64,000 nucleotides of DNA from an uncultured Rhizobiaceae group bacterium. GTDB taxonomy: Bacteria > Pseudomonadota > Alphaproteobacteria > Rhizobiales > Rhizobiaceae. The position numbers were made by a program, and so were the translations under genes. Positions 8,968-17,939 of the stretch are shown piece after piece (position 1 is the stretch's first letter; each line of letters opens with the position of its first letter). The notes beneath the pieces were generated by a model. It made no database searches. It was not told where the DNA came from and saw only the letters and a list, made by a program, of their open reading frames with translations. The stretch lies in assembly GCA_947501445.1 (NCBI GenBank), contig CANMVS010000026.1, positions 1-64,000 on the forward strand, read 5' to 3'.

Positions 8968-9707
8968 TGCTGGAATGGCTGTTGCTTCCCATCGATGCGA
9001 CGCGAGGCCATGATATTGGCTTTGCCATGTCCTGGCATGCGCGACTGATGGTGATCAGTTGGGGTATGCTGACCCCGGTGGCGGTGCTGGTCGCGCGATT
9101 CTACAAGATCACACCAAACCAGAACTGGCCGCATGAACTGGACAATCAGTTCTGGTGGCGGTTCCATCTTTACGGTCAGCTTGGTTCGGCCTGTATTGCC
9201 GTTGTCGCGCTTGTTTTCATCCTTGTATCGTCCCAAAATACCGGTCAGTCGCTGCTTCATTTGTGGTTGGGGTACACGGTTTTGACCCTTGGGGGGCTTC
9301 AGTTGTTGTCGGGTTTTTTGCGCGGCAACAAGGGTGGACCAACAGATGTTTCAAAGGACGGCAGCTGGTCGGGCGATCATTATGATATGAGCCGCCGCCG
9401 CCGCCTGTTCGAGACGCTTCACAAGGGAGTTGGATATATTGCCCTGGCACTGATTATTGCGGCCATAGTATCGGGTCTATGGACCGCCAATGCACCGGTC
9501 TGGATGTGGATAGGTCTTTGCGGCTGGTGGCTGGCGCTGGTGTTATTTGCCGCACTGTTGCAACAACAGGGCCGTGCCACTGACACCTATCAGGCGATCT
9601 GGGGACCAGATACAATTCACCCCGGTAATCGCATGCCAAAGCGCGGCATTGGAACAGTGAGACCGTCACATCACGAAGCCTCTGACCCACAACGGGCAGG
9701 AAAGTAA
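8967..9707 (+). CDS. Cytochrome b561-domain membrane protein
   Basis: A 246-residue membrane protein with about five hydrophobic helices. Four histidines lie at matching positions in successive helices: His24 (SWHARLM), His67 (RFHLYG), His98 (LLHLWLG) and His152 (LHKGVGY). This is the haem-ligand pattern of the b561/DOMON superfamily, so it probably carries two b haems and moves electrons across the membrane. Its start overlaps the stop of the sugar permease, placing it firmly in the ABC operon. That is an unusual partner; it may pass electrons to or from a periplasmic sugar oxidoreductase, but this is inference. No fused DOMON or catalytic domain is present. Confidence 0.75.
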   Translation: MLEWLLLPIDATRGHDIGFAMSWHARLMVISWGMLTPVAVLVARFYKITPNQNWPHELDNQFWWRFHLYGQLGSACIAVVALVFILVSSQNTGQSLLHLWLGYTVLTLGGLQLLSGFLRGNKGGPTDVSKDGSWSGDHYDMSRRRRLFETLHKGVGYIALALIIAAIVSGLWTANAPVWMWIGLCGWWLALVLFAALLQQQGRATDTYQAIWGPDTIHPGNRMPKRGIGTVRPSHHEASDPQRAGK

Positions 9708-9725
9708 GGCGCAGTTGCGTTGGTT

Positions 9726-10433
9726 TTACACCGGGGCCGGATAAAAGGACGCCTTTCCCCGATCCAGATAGGCCATCAGGCTGGCGTTATCGTTGATCGC
9801 GTGGCTGAGCTGCGTTGTTGCAGGCGTTGCGGCAGCAGCACGCAGCATCGCAACGACTGTCGCATCGGCTGCCGTTGGCTGATCACCAAACAGGAATGAT
9901 TTGTCACCCAGCACATCAATGACAGCCTGCACATCACACGCGGCACGTTCAAAGCGTTCTTGCGCAGAATGACGGCCCATGCCGTGGCCCCTGGTCTGGT
10001 TGATGGCCTGTTTTCTGACCTGGCGGGTAATAAATCCATTCATCAAGGGCGGAAGATTGGGGAAATAGGCTTTTTTGATTTGCACCCAATTGGCATCATT
10101 GATCCACCGGTCGCAGACAATGGCAAAATAGAAATGCTCTTCCATCATGCGGATCATCGCGCGAGAAACCGCGCGTTGCGCGCTGTCCAGACCGGCATCA
10201 AATTCGGCATTGCATGTTTCTTCCAGGTAGGAGCGTATCTGATCGCTGTCAGGGATCTGCAGATTGTTGTCGTGAAGTACGGGGAGTTTCTGTTTCGGCG
10301 CCTTGCGCGGGTCGCTGGAAAAAACCGGCGTCCACCGGGCGCCCGCCATTTCCAGCAGGCACATGATTTTAACGCAAAACGGGCTGTCACTGGGTTCGCC
10401 AAAATTGCCGGGGTAGGTCATCAGTTTCATCAT
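9726..10433 (-). CDS. Glutathione S-transferase family protein
   Basis: A 235-residue protein with a thioredoxin-like N-terminal domain (about 1-80: SPFCVKIMCLLEMAG, then LPVLHDN and the cis-Pro region, then PDSDQIRSYLEE) and an all-helical C-terminal domain (FGDQPTAADATVVAML). This is the layout of GSTs, closest in appearance to the failed-axon-connections/metaxin-like branch common in alphaproteobacteria. Ser or Cys of SPFC could serve as the glutathione-activating residue. It is divergent from a WYL-type regulator with a shared 70-bp promoter region. Substrate unknown. Confidence 0.8.
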   Translation of the reverse strand: MMKLMTYPGNFGEPSDSPFCVKIMCLLEMAGARWTPVFSSDPRKAPKQKLPVLHDNNLQIPDSDQIRSYLEETCNAEFDAGLDSAQRAVSRAMIRMMEEHFYFAIVCDRWINDANWVQIKKAYFPNLPPLMNGFITRQVRKQAINQTRGHGMGRHSAQERFERAACDVQAVIDVLGDKSFLFGDQPTAADATVVAMLRAAAATPATTQLSHAINDNASLMAYLDRGKASFYPAPV

Positions 10434-10479
10434 TGCAGGTTCCTTTCCTCATGGTCGGGAATGCTATAAAACACACCTG

Positions 10480-10496
10480 CTGACAGTTTTTGTCAG
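10480..10496. promoter_or_regulatory. Palindromic operator between the GST and WYL-regulator genes
   Basis: CTGACA-GTTTT-TGTCAG is a perfect inverted repeat 7 bp before the regulator's start codon and within the shared intergenic region. Its position fits autoregulation by the adjacent HTH/WYL protein and control of the divergent GST gene. Confidence 0.55.
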
Positions 10497-10503
10497 TAGG
10501 AAC

Positions 10504-11229
10504 ATGATTGATTGTCGTATGAGCAGAAGCGAACGATTATTACAGTTGATGCAGTGTCTGCGCACCCTGCGACCACCGGTTCGGGCACAAGATCTGGCCC
10601 GGGAACTGCGTGTTTCCATGCGCTCAATCTATCGCGACATCGACACATTGCGCTCATCCGGTGCGATCATCGACGGTGAAGCAGGCTTTGGTTACACACT
10701 TGAAGAAGACCCGGCGCTGCCACCCATGATGTTCAGCCGCGATGAGATGGAAGCACTGGTTCTGGGCCTGCGTGAGGTCAATGAGGTTGCTGACCCGGTG
10801 TTGGCGGCGGCGGCGCGCGATGCACTGAGCAAGGTCAAAGCCAGTCTGCCGGAGCGAATGCGCATGCAATTCGATCACGCGGTTCTTCATGCAAAACGGT
10901 TTCACAAAAGGCCGGAAATCACCATAGATGTTGCCGCACTCAGACGCGCTGCCCGCGAGGAACTGGCCATTGATATTACCTATGGTGATTTCAATGAGAA
11001 GATCAGTGAACGCCGTGTGCTGCCCTTGGCAATCGTCTTCATGGATCGCGGTCTGGCATTGCTGGCCTGGTGCAAACTGCGTCAGGACTACCGGGTGTTC
11101 CGCATAGATCGCATTGCATCATTACTGATCAGTGATGAGGGTTTCCGCCCCCGCCGGGTCCATATGCTGCGTGAATTTCAACTGCAGCTGGACGCTCAGG
11201 CCCGGCAGGCACGCGCTGAACAACCTTAG
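10504..11229 (+). CDS. YafY-type HTH/WYL transcriptional regulator
   Basis: A 241-residue cytoplasmic regulator. Residues about 7-65 form a DeoR/HTH_11 winged helix (LLQLMQCLRTLRPPVRAQDL, then MRSIYRDIDTLRSSG). Residues about 140-225 form a WYL ligand-sensing domain. WYL proteins of this length commonly repress themselves and a divergent neighbour, here the GST gene. An alternative ATG at 10519 would remove five residues; the first ATG has the better-placed AGGA. The effector is unknown. Confidence 0.85.
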   Translation: MIDCRMSRSERLLQLMQCLRTLRPPVRAQDLARELRVSMRSIYRDIDTLRSSGAIIDGEAGFGYTLEEDPALPPMMFSRDEMEALVLGLREVNEVADPVLAAAARDALSKVKASLPERMRMQFDHAVLHAKRFHKRPEITIDVAALRRAAREELAIDITYGDFNEKISERRVLPLAIVFMDRGLALLAWCKLRQDYRVFRIDRIASLLISDEGFRPRRVHMLREFQLQLDAQARQARAEQP

Positions 11230-11372
11230 GCTATGCTCCGGATAGATCGAACTATTCTTTAGGATAGGCATGCGCTCCTATGCGCCGCTTTCTAGTCTTT
11301 ATCTGCTCTGCAAACCGCATTTATTAGCCACATATATCTCTCATCAAAAGAAATCGTGAGAGGACATCCAAA

Positions 11373-12578
11373 ATGAAAAATATTCTAATCCTTGGTGGGG
11401 ACGGTTTTTGTGGCTGGCCAACTGCTCTGCATCTGAGCCAGCAAAAGCACCGTGTTACAATCGTTGACAATCTATCCCGCCGCCAGATTGATGTGGAACT
11501 TGGCGCCGACAGCCTCACGCCAATCGCGTCGATGGAGGACCGTCTGGCAGCCTGGCAGGACGTTGGCGGAACACCCATAGGATTTGCCAATATTGATTGC
11601 GCCAATGAATATGACCGCCTGCGTGACCTGATTGCCGAGTTGCGTCCTGATACGGTCATTCAGTTTGCCGAGCAACGTGCTGCGCCCTATTCCATGAAAG
11701 ATGCGGCGCGCAAGATTTACACCGTCAACAACAATATCAGTGCCACGCACAATGTGCTCGCAGCGATAACCGAGCTGGCACTTGAGGTCCATGTTGTGCA
11801 TCTGGGGACGATGGGCGTTTATGGCTACGATGGCGACGGACTGGAAATTCCCGAAGGTTATCTGGATGTCTATGTGCCTGGTGAAAACCGGGAGATATTC
11901 CGTCGGTCGATTCTGTATCCGACAAATCCGGGCAGTGTCTATCATATGACAAAGTCCATGGATCAGCTGATGTTTCAGTTCTATGCAAAGAATGATCGTT
12001 TGCGCATAACTGATCTTCATCAGGGTATTGTCTGGGGTACGCAGACAGAAGAAACCCGGCTGCATCCGGATTTGATCAACCGTTTCGATTATGATGGTGA
12101 CTACGGCACGGTCCTCAATCGCTTTTTGATGCAGGCTGCTGTCGACCATCCGCTCACTGTGCATGGTTCCGGAGGTCAGACACGGGCATTCATCAATATT
12201 CAGGATACGGTTCGCTGCCTGGCGCTGGCCGTGGATAATCCGCCGGTGGCCGGTTCGCGGGTCAAGATCATCAATCAGATATCCGAATGTCATCGCGTGC
12301 GCGATCTGGCACGGATTGTCAGTGAAGTGACCGGCGCGCAAATCGCCTTTGTCGACAATCCTCGAAATGAAGCTGCCGAAAATGATCTTAGCGTCAGCAA
12401 CCGTACATTCATTGATCTTGGACTTGAACCCATCACACTGGAGAAAGGTCTGTTGAATGAAACGCTGGAGATATCCCGTAAATATGCCGACCGATGCCGT
12501 ACAGACATGATCCCTTGCGTGTCCACATGGACAGACAAACAGCGCCCGGGTCTTGTTGATGACGTCGTCGCGGCCTGA
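11373..12578 (+). CDS. sqdB: UDP-sulfoquinovose synthase (SqdB/SQD1-like)
   Basis: An extended-SDR nucleotide-sugar enzyme of 401 residues. It has the NAD-binding GGDGFCGWPTALHLS (8-22) and the SQD1-type blocks SLTPIAS, FAEQRAAPYSM and LGTMGVYG, with catalytic Thr146, Tyr190 and Lys194 (YHMTK). SQD1 enzymes convert UDP-glucose plus sulfite to UDP-sulfoquinovose, the donor for sulfolipid and for some sulfonated glycans. The match over the whole length, including GGQTRAFINI, makes the assignment firm at family level. No sulfolipid glycosyltransferase (SqdD/SqdX) is adjacent. A strong hairpin and then three envelope-polysaccharide genes follow instead, suggesting the sulfoquinovose may go into a glycan. 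It is preceded by an AGAGGA ribosome site. Confidence 0.85.
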   Translation: MKNILILGGDGFCGWPTALHLSQQKHRVTIVDNLSRRQIDVELGADSLTPIASMEDRLAAWQDVGGTPIGFANIDCANEYDRLRDLIAELRPDTVIQFAEQRAAPYSMKDAARKIYTVNNNISATHNVLAAITELALEVHVVHLGTMGVYGYDGDGLEIPEGYLDVYVPGENREIFRRSILYPTNPGSVYHMTKSMDQLMFQFYAKNDRLRITDLHQGIVWGTQTEETRLHPDLINRFDYDGDYGTVLNRFLMQAAVDHPLTVHGSGGQTRAFINIQDTVRCLALAVDNPPVAGSRVKIINQISECHRVRDLARIVSEVTGAQIAFVDNPRNEAAENDLSVSNRTFIDLGLEPITLEKGLLNETLEISRKYADRCRTDMIPCVSTWTDKQRPGLVDDVVAA

Positions 12579-12589
12579 TGAACGCGCCA

Positions 12590-12623
12590 GCGGTCCCGAA
12601 TCTTTTCGGGGCCGCGTCCTTTT
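12590..12623 (+). terminator. Hairpin terminator or attenuator after sqdB
   Basis: GCGGTCCCGAA (12590-12600) pairs with TTCGGGGCCGC (12605-12615) through one G-U, with a 4-nt loop, and is followed by CCTTTT. Only 22 bp separate the T-run from the next start codon, too short for a separate promoter. Partial read-through into the BcsB-like gene is therefore more likely than full termination. Confidence 0.7.
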
Positions 12624-12645
12624 GTGACAAATTCGGAGTTCTACA

Positions 12646-14241
12646 ATGCGTCTGATAGGTATCGGTTTATTGGCATTTGTTCTGGCTGCCGCAGCAATCA
12701 CGCTCTCCTACCTTGATGTCTGGCAGCGCGGCACGCGTGCGGTCTCCGAGTTGGCTTTAGGGCCGCAGTTGGTGTTTGAAAGCCAGGCTGCCCAGATGAA
12801 ACCAACCGCTGAATTTGATTATGCAATCAGTCGTGCCAGCCCGCGAAAAGCGATGATCCTGTCCGGGGTACCGTCCTATCAATCGGCTGTGTTTCCAATA
12901 CCTGTTGACGTGGACGTTGTTTCCGGTTTTCTGCGCATTGATGCAACCATGCAGGTCCTCAATGGCGTTGAAGGTGCATTGCGTGTCAGCATCGACAATT
13001 CAAAACGGGGTGAAATTCTGCTGCGTCCGGGCGAGATCCAGCGGTCGCTGAAGATACCGCTTTTGCCGGAAGAATTGCTGGCGGGACAAGTCCCCGTGTC
13101 TTTCAGCCTTCAAGGACGCGGTTCTGCGGCACAGTGCGTTCGCGATGACGGTATCGGTGCAGTGGTCGAAATTGAACAAACCAGTGCAGCTCACATCCAG
13201 ACGAATGAGGAATTGAAAACAATAAAGGATCTGGTTGCATCATGGGGAGATGTCGTTCGTATCGGCTGGCCGGACTGGCTTGATTCTGCTGAACGGCCGC
13301 GTCGGATCGCGCTCGGTGCGGCTCTCATGGAACAGGGCTACCACGTCGTGTTTCACAATGGCCCGGAAAGCGAGGCACTGACAACAACACAGTTGCGCAG
13401 CATCCTCGATGGGCAAGCCGACATTCAATCGGCCCTTCCTCTGGATCATCCGTCCTGGCCGCTCGCCATCGCGGCTTCCGGACAAAATGCCGGTGCACGT
13501 TGGTTCGACCATCAAACAACCTGGCGCAGCCAATATGATCTTCAGCAGTTTGACGGCGCAGAAATGGCCTCCGCCCTGCAGCTCGAACTTGCCCTTGGCT
13601 TCCTCCCACCGGAGGCTACATGGACAATATCGGCTACCCTCAATGGCCATCTGATCCACAGCCAGGCGGTTCCTGGTGATGCACGTGAATATGTGTCCAC
13701 CATTGCTCTGCCTGCAGAACTCCAAAACCGCATCAACACCTTGGAAGTACAGGCAAGTTCTAGCCATAGCCTTGAAGGCGTTTGCAATCGGGAACCGGAC
13801 AATATTGCTGAAATGAAACCGCAAACCATGATCCTTGGTGGGGGGCCATCGGCACCGGACAATCTGGTTTCATTTCTCAGCGAGATTGAACAGACCAATG
13901 AAATGCGCATTGGCCTTGCTGACACCTTGAGTGCGGCTCAGGCAACCCATGCCACTGAAATTCTGGCGCGTATCGGACAGTTGTCCTCCGTCGATTTTGC
14001 GTCAGGTCAATCCAATGCCAATGCCAGTACTAACGTGCAAATAGTCAGCGGCTCTCAATTGGCAACCATGACACCTGATAGCGGAATTCGCCGTTGGGCC
14101 GTATGGACAGACAAGTCCGGCAGGACAATTGAAGCTTCGACGCTGAATGGCCTTGAAGACAGACAGCAACTCAGTGATGTGGCTCTGGCGGTTGTGATTG
14201 AAGTCGACGACCAGAGCAGTGGTTCGGACAGCAGTTCATGA
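12646..14241 (+). CDS. BcsB-like periplasmic polysaccharide-synthase partner
   Basis: A 531-residue protein anchored by one N-terminal helix (about 4-24) with the rest in the periplasm. Two beta-rich modules each resemble the carbohydrate-binding/flavodoxin repeats of BcsB, the cellulose synthase partner: about residues 75-250 (with VSFSLQGRGSAAQC) and about 310-420 (with ATLNGHLIHSQ and LEVQASS). Unlike BcsB it lacks a C-terminal membrane anchor and is shorter than the usual 700 or more residues. Its stop overlaps the start of a processive GT2 synthase (ATGA), so the two are translationally coupled. Likely role: guiding the growing polymer through the periplasm. The BcsB relationship is by pattern, not by alignment. 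Confidence 0.6.
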   Translation: MRLIGIGLLAFVLAAAAITLSYLDVWQRGTRAVSELALGPQLVFESQAAQMKPTAEFDYAISRASPRKAMILSGVPSYQSAVFPIPVDVDVVSGFLRIDATMQVLNGVEGALRVSIDNSKRGEILLRPGEIQRSLKIPLLPEELLAGQVPVSFSLQGRGSAAQCVRDDGIGAVVEIEQTSAAHIQTNEELKTIKDLVASWGDVVRIGWPDWLDSAERPRRIALGAALMEQGYHVVFHNGPESEALTTTQLRSILDGQADIQSALPLDHPSWPLAIAASGQNAGARWFDHQTTWRSQYDLQQFDGAEMASALQLELALGFLPPEATWTISATLNGHLIHSQAVPGDAREYVSTIALPAELQNRINTLEVQASSSHSLEGVCNREPDNIAEMKPQTMILGGGPSAPDNLVSFLSEIEQTNEMRIGLADTLSAAQATHATEILARIGQLSSVDFASGQSNANASTNVQIVSGSQLATMTPDSGIRRWAVWTDKSGRTIEASTLNGLEDRQQLSDVALAVVIEVDDQSSGSDSSS

Positions 14242-16079
14242 CATTGCTTGAACGCACGGATCAAAGATCAGAAATCACTTTTCTGTCGGTGGATAGCGCG
14301 CCGAAACGTTTTGCCGGCCTGGTGCCCCAGTGGCGGGCGCCAGCCATGCTGATTGTTTTCAGCGGCCTTTCTGTGACTTTGATGTGGATGATCAACCAGT
14401 CCTATCTTGCAGATATATTCCCCCATCATGATCTGGTGTTTTCCACCTATGAAGGCAAACATTCCATTGCGATCAGAATTTTTGTTTTGTCTTTCTTTGT
14501 TGCCTTCAGTGCCTTTTCTTCAGCAAGCCCGCTGGGTCGCGTCCTGTTCGGGCTGGATATGGTGGTTTCCTTTCTGCTGATTTGCACAATTCTGGATATT
14601 GCCAATGCGGTGTTGTTGCGCAATTTCGGGCTGTCATACTCTTTGCATTTTGCTGAAATTGCCAGTGGTCTGATCGGCTTTGTCATATTTTCTTTCAAAC
14701 TCTTGGAGCGCGGCAGAATGCCGGACAGGATCAGGGTGGAGCATCGGCCGGTCAAGATTGGCCGCGCTGTTGTGCGGTTGCTGGTCTGCATATCCATTGC
14801 GGCCATTGTGGCTCTCTACGTCGGCAGTCTTGATCTGGTTGCCGTGGCTTACCTGCGACAATGGACCCTGCTGGGTGGAATTGGTCCAGGTGTCTTTTTG
14901 TTTCTGCCGTGCCTTTTCGGTTCTTTGTACATTCTGGCCATTTATGACTGGCTTATAACAAAACGAGCCGATTTTCGGCCGCCCGTCAGCATCATTGTAC
15001 CGGCACACAACGAGCAATATATCATCGCCAATACCATCCGGGCGATGGACAGGGCCGCGCGTCATTATGGTGGTGATGTTCATATATTGATCATGAACAA
15101 TAATTCAGCTGATGACACAAAAGCCATTGCCGAACAGGCGTTGCAAGCCTGCACCAGCGCAAAAGGGACAGTGATCGATGTTCCCCGACCCGGCAAATCA
15201 AATGCCCTGAATGCCGGCCTTGATGCTGCGCAGACAGAATTTCTTGTTCGGGTGGATGCTGACACGCAGTTGGGTGAAGACAATCTGACACGCGCAATGC
15301 GTTACTTTACAGATCCTGCCGTAGGCGTTGTTGGCGGTGTTCCAGTTCCACCTGGAGGCGCGTTGTTTGATCGTGCAAGGCTGCTTGAAGTATTGGTCAA
15401 ACACGGCTTTTACTCGGTGGCCATGGGTGCGGTGAATGGAGTTGTTGGCATTCCTGGCATGTTTGTTGTCTATCGCACCGAACACCCGCGCTACCTTGGC
15501 GGATTTGTCGAAGGAATGAATGGTGAGGATACGGATATTTCGCTGCGCATCGGTGAATTGGGATACCATTCCGTTGTTGACCCGCGCATTCGTTATGTCT
15601 CGGAAGTACCGGCGAGTTACACCCACATGCGCGAGCAACGCATGCGCTGGTTCCGTTCCATTTATCATATCAGTTCGCGCTGCCGCGATCTCATTTACTC
15701 GGACTGCCTGTCACTGCGGGGCAAATTAATCCTGCCATATATGCTCATTAATTCCGCACGCCGGGCTATGTTGGTTCCACTGATTCTATTTGGTGCTTTT
15801 GATTTTTACTTCGGGTTTAACCCTCAAAGCCCACTTATCTGGCAGGCAATTGTCGCTGTCATGGTGGGTGCACCGGCAATTATGGCGGTTATGGCAGCCC
15901 TGCTCAACGGCATGCCAAAAGGGCTGCTGGCAATTCCGGAATATCTTACATTCAGGGTTTTACGCGCCTATTTCACCCTTGAATCCATGCTGAGTATTTC
16001 CATCAAGGAGGATCGTGAGAATCTGGCGAGAGCTTATTTGCGCAATATTGTTCCAAACAAACCGCAAAGAGTTGCCTGA
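14238..16079 (+). CDS. Processive family 2 glycosyltransferase (cellulose-synthase-like)
   Basis: A 613-residue membrane synthase. Six to seven helices occupy about residues 35-240, the catalytic domain spans about 248-475, and further helices follow. The catalytic motifs of processive GT2 enzymes are complete: PAHNE (255-259), DAD (340-342), GED (429-431, acceptor base) and QRMRW (467-471, the QxxRW that holds the acceptor chain). Such enzymes polymerise a sugar from a UDP donor and pass the chain through their own membrane channel. No PilZ domain is evident, so direct c-di-GMP control is not indicated. It is coupled to the BcsB-like gene by overlapping start and stop, and is followed by an outer-membrane barrel candidate. 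Confidence 0.85.
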   Translation: MTLLERTDQRSEITFLSVDSAPKRFAGLVPQWRAPAMLIVFSGLSVTLMWMINQSYLADIFPHHDLVFSTYEGKHSIAIRIFVLSFFVAFSAFSSASPLGRVLFGLDMVVSFLLICTILDIANAVLLRNFGLSYSLHFAEIASGLIGFVIFSFKLLERGRMPDRIRVEHRPVKIGRAVVRLLVCISIAAIVALYVGSLDLVAVAYLRQWTLLGGIGPGVFLFLPCLFGSLYILAIYDWLITKRADFRPPVSIIVPAHNEQYIIANTIRAMDRAARHYGGDVHILIMNNNSADDTKAIAEQALQACTSAKGTVIDVPRPGKSNALNAGLDAAQTEFLVRVDADTQLGEDNLTRAMRYFTDPAVGVVGGVPVPPGGALFDRARLLEVLVKHGFYSVAMGAVNGVVGIPGMFVVYRTEHPRYLGGFVEGMNGEDTDISLRIGELGYHSVVDPRIRYVSEVPASYTHMREQRMRWFRSIYHISSRCRDLIYSDCLSLRGKLILPYMLINSARRAMLVPLILFGAFDFYFGFNPQSPLIWQAIVAVMVGAPAIMAVMAALLNGMPKGLLAIPEYLTFRVLRAYFTLESMLSISIKEDRENLARAYLRNIVPNKPQRVA

Positions 16080-16152
16080 CACTGGAGCAATGCACTGCGA
16101 TGACGTATCCTGCACCCGACTCAAAATGCGGTGGAGTGAAAGGTAGTCATTG

Positions 16153-17088
16153 ATGAGGTTGTCTGTTCCCTTGCTGGCGGCTGTATTTGTTTTAATGCTG
16201 CCAACGGCTGAAGTTCTTGGGCAATCATTGACGGCATCGCAGGTTTTTTCGGTAGGGCAGGAGCCATTTACCGGGGATGATGGTTCATCGTCCTCCGCAG
16301 TCAGCGATCTGGAGACAAGAATTCACATGACCAGCGCGATTGCGTTCAGCAATCGTTTGGAAAACGGCAATATCCTTTCCCTCAGTCATGAATTTGACTA
16401 CGCCAACAGCCCCGAGAACAGCGCTCACGACCGGTTTACCTTCAACAATCGCTTCGACATTCGCAGAAATCTTGGATCGGCCAAAAAATACCAGATAAAA
16501 TTCGAGGGTCAGCAGACCTGGCAGCTTGATAATGAGCAGTATGTTTTTTTGCGCCACCGCCTGGGCACGCGATTGTCGGTGCGCCACAACCGAATGAATA
16601 CGACGTACTTTCGGCTGCGGGGCGGGTATCGTGATCAAAATGACGCACTTTTTGAGGGCTATGATCAAGCCGAACTCACAAGCGAATTGACGCATCAATT
16701 GCGCCCCTTTGGTGACCGGCGCGCCGTCACGGGGACGTTTTATGGCGACTTTCGTTTCGCTGATGATCTGAAATACAGTTACGACGAATTCGGTGTGCGG
16801 CTGGTGCTGAGATACCCGGTGAACAAGGATGTGGTCCTGTCAACGCGGCTGGTGGCATTTGAGCGTCACTATGATGCTGAATTCTCTGCAACTTACCCGG
16901 TTGTGCGTCGTGATGTTCGCACCATTGCAAAATTTCAGGCCGATTACCGTTTTAACGACCATCTTGGCGGATTTGCGTTTGTTGGTTGGGATCGCAATGA
17001 TTCAAATGTCCCGATACGCGCCTATGACGGGGCAATATTCGGCGTTGGTATGAAGATATCAGCTGATTTGTGGAAGCGTGGACGTTGA
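16153..17088 (+). CDS. Predicted outer-membrane beta-barrel protein
   Basis: A 311-residue protein with a signal peptide ending near residue 24 (EVLGQS). The rest is dominated by short amphipathic strands with alternating aromatic and polar residues (YQIKFEGQQTW, TTYFRLRGGYRD, VTGTFYGDFRF), and it contains no helix-like stretch. This is typical of an outer-membrane barrel of roughly 12-14 strands. No specific family is recognised. It follows the synthase by 73 bp in the same direction and could be the export pore for the polymer, in the role BcsC or AlgE has elsewhere. The ATG at 16153 is used; the TTG directly before it is an alternative. Confidence 0.6.
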   Translation: MRLSVPLLAAVFVLMLPTAEVLGQSLTASQVFSVGQEPFTGDDGSSSSAVSDLETRIHMTSAIAFSNRLENGNILSLSHEFDYANSPENSAHDRFTFNNRFDIRRNLGSAKKYQIKFEGQQTWQLDNEQYVFLRHRLGTRLSVRHNRMNTTYFRLRGGYRDQNDALFEGYDQAELTSELTHQLRPFGDRRAVTGTFYGDFRFADDLKYSYDEFGVRLVLRYPVNKDVVLSTRLVAFERHYDAEFSATYPVVRRDVRTIAKFQADYRFNDHLGGFAFVGWDRNDSNVPIRAYDGAIFGVGMKISADLWKRGR

Positions 17089-17313
17089 GCCGCCTGGCGG
17101 ATTTCCTGACACAACAGGGTCGTGTTACCTTGGCTTTGTGTAAAAATAATACCCACTGCCGCGTCCATCAATACTGCGCGTCTATAAATGATGATTAAAG
17201 GTTGCAATGAAACTGGCAATGCTCATACAGTTTAAGCCGTTAGATTTGTTTGGATTTATTGATCTTTGTTGAGGTGCCACATTGGCGATGCATCATCAGG
17301 ACCGGATGGTACA

Positions 17314-17931
17314 ATGAATATTCTTATCGCCGATGACCACGACCTGGTTCGTGAAGCCATAGCCAACTACCTTGAGTCGCAGGGCGGTATGGCCGTCGAT
17401 CTGGCTTGTGACCTTGATGAGGCCATCGTGTGTATTGACGGCCGTATTGGCGGCTATGACGTTGTACTGCTGGATTATGGTATGCCCGGTATGAATGGTC
17501 TTGAAGGTTTGCAAAAGGCCATCAATGCGCAACCGGGAAATCCCATCGCGTTGATTTCGGGTGTTGCTTCGAGAAGCGTTGCCGAGGAGGCTCTTGCGGT
17601 TGGTGCAGCAGGATTTGTTCCCAAGACACTGGGAATGAAATCGATGCTCAATGCGGTGCGGTTCATGGCAGCCGGTGAACAATATGCGCCTGCGAAGTGG
17701 ATGACACAGTCCGACGATGACAATGTCAGTGAACTGGCTGCACGCCTTTCCGAGCGCGAAAGACAGGTGCTTGAAAGACTTTGCCGGGGTGGTTCCAACA
17801 AGGAAATCGCCCGTGAACTGGACCTGCAGGAAGTCACGATCAAATTGCATGTCAAAACGCTATGCAGAAAGCTGCAGGCACGAAACCGAACACACGCGGC
17901 TATGATCGCCAGGGACGAAGGTCTGTTTTGA
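17314..17931 (+). CDS. LuxR/NarL-type response regulator
   Basis: A 205-residue two-component regulator. The receiver domain (1-120) has the phospho-acceptor Asp54 (VLLDYGMPGM), acidic pair Asp7/Asp8 and Lys in VPKT. The C-terminal LuxR-type helix-turn-helix (about 140-205) contains LSERERQVLERL and GGSNKEIARELD. The ATG at 17314 places the receiver at the N-terminus; an earlier in-frame TTG at 17266 is rejected. It lies convergent to a hybrid histidine kinase and next to the polysaccharide genes, so it may be the partner of that kinase and may regulate those genes. This is inferred from position only. Confidence 0.88.
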   Translation: MNILIADDHDLVREAIANYLESQGGMAVDLACDLDEAIVCIDGRIGGYDVVLLDYGMPGMNGLEGLQKAINAQPGNPIALISGVASRSVAEEALAVGAAGFVPKTLGMKSMLNAVRFMAAGEQYAPAKWMTQSDDDNVSELAARLSERERQVLERLCRGGSNKEIARELDLQEVTIKLHVKTLCRKLQARNRTHAAMIARDEGLF

Positions 17932-17939
17932 GCAATTCG

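Noticed and set aside
11472-12701. A 409-codon minus-strand frame opposite sqdB
   Set aside because: Same reason: antisense to a strongly supported gene and without recognisable domains.
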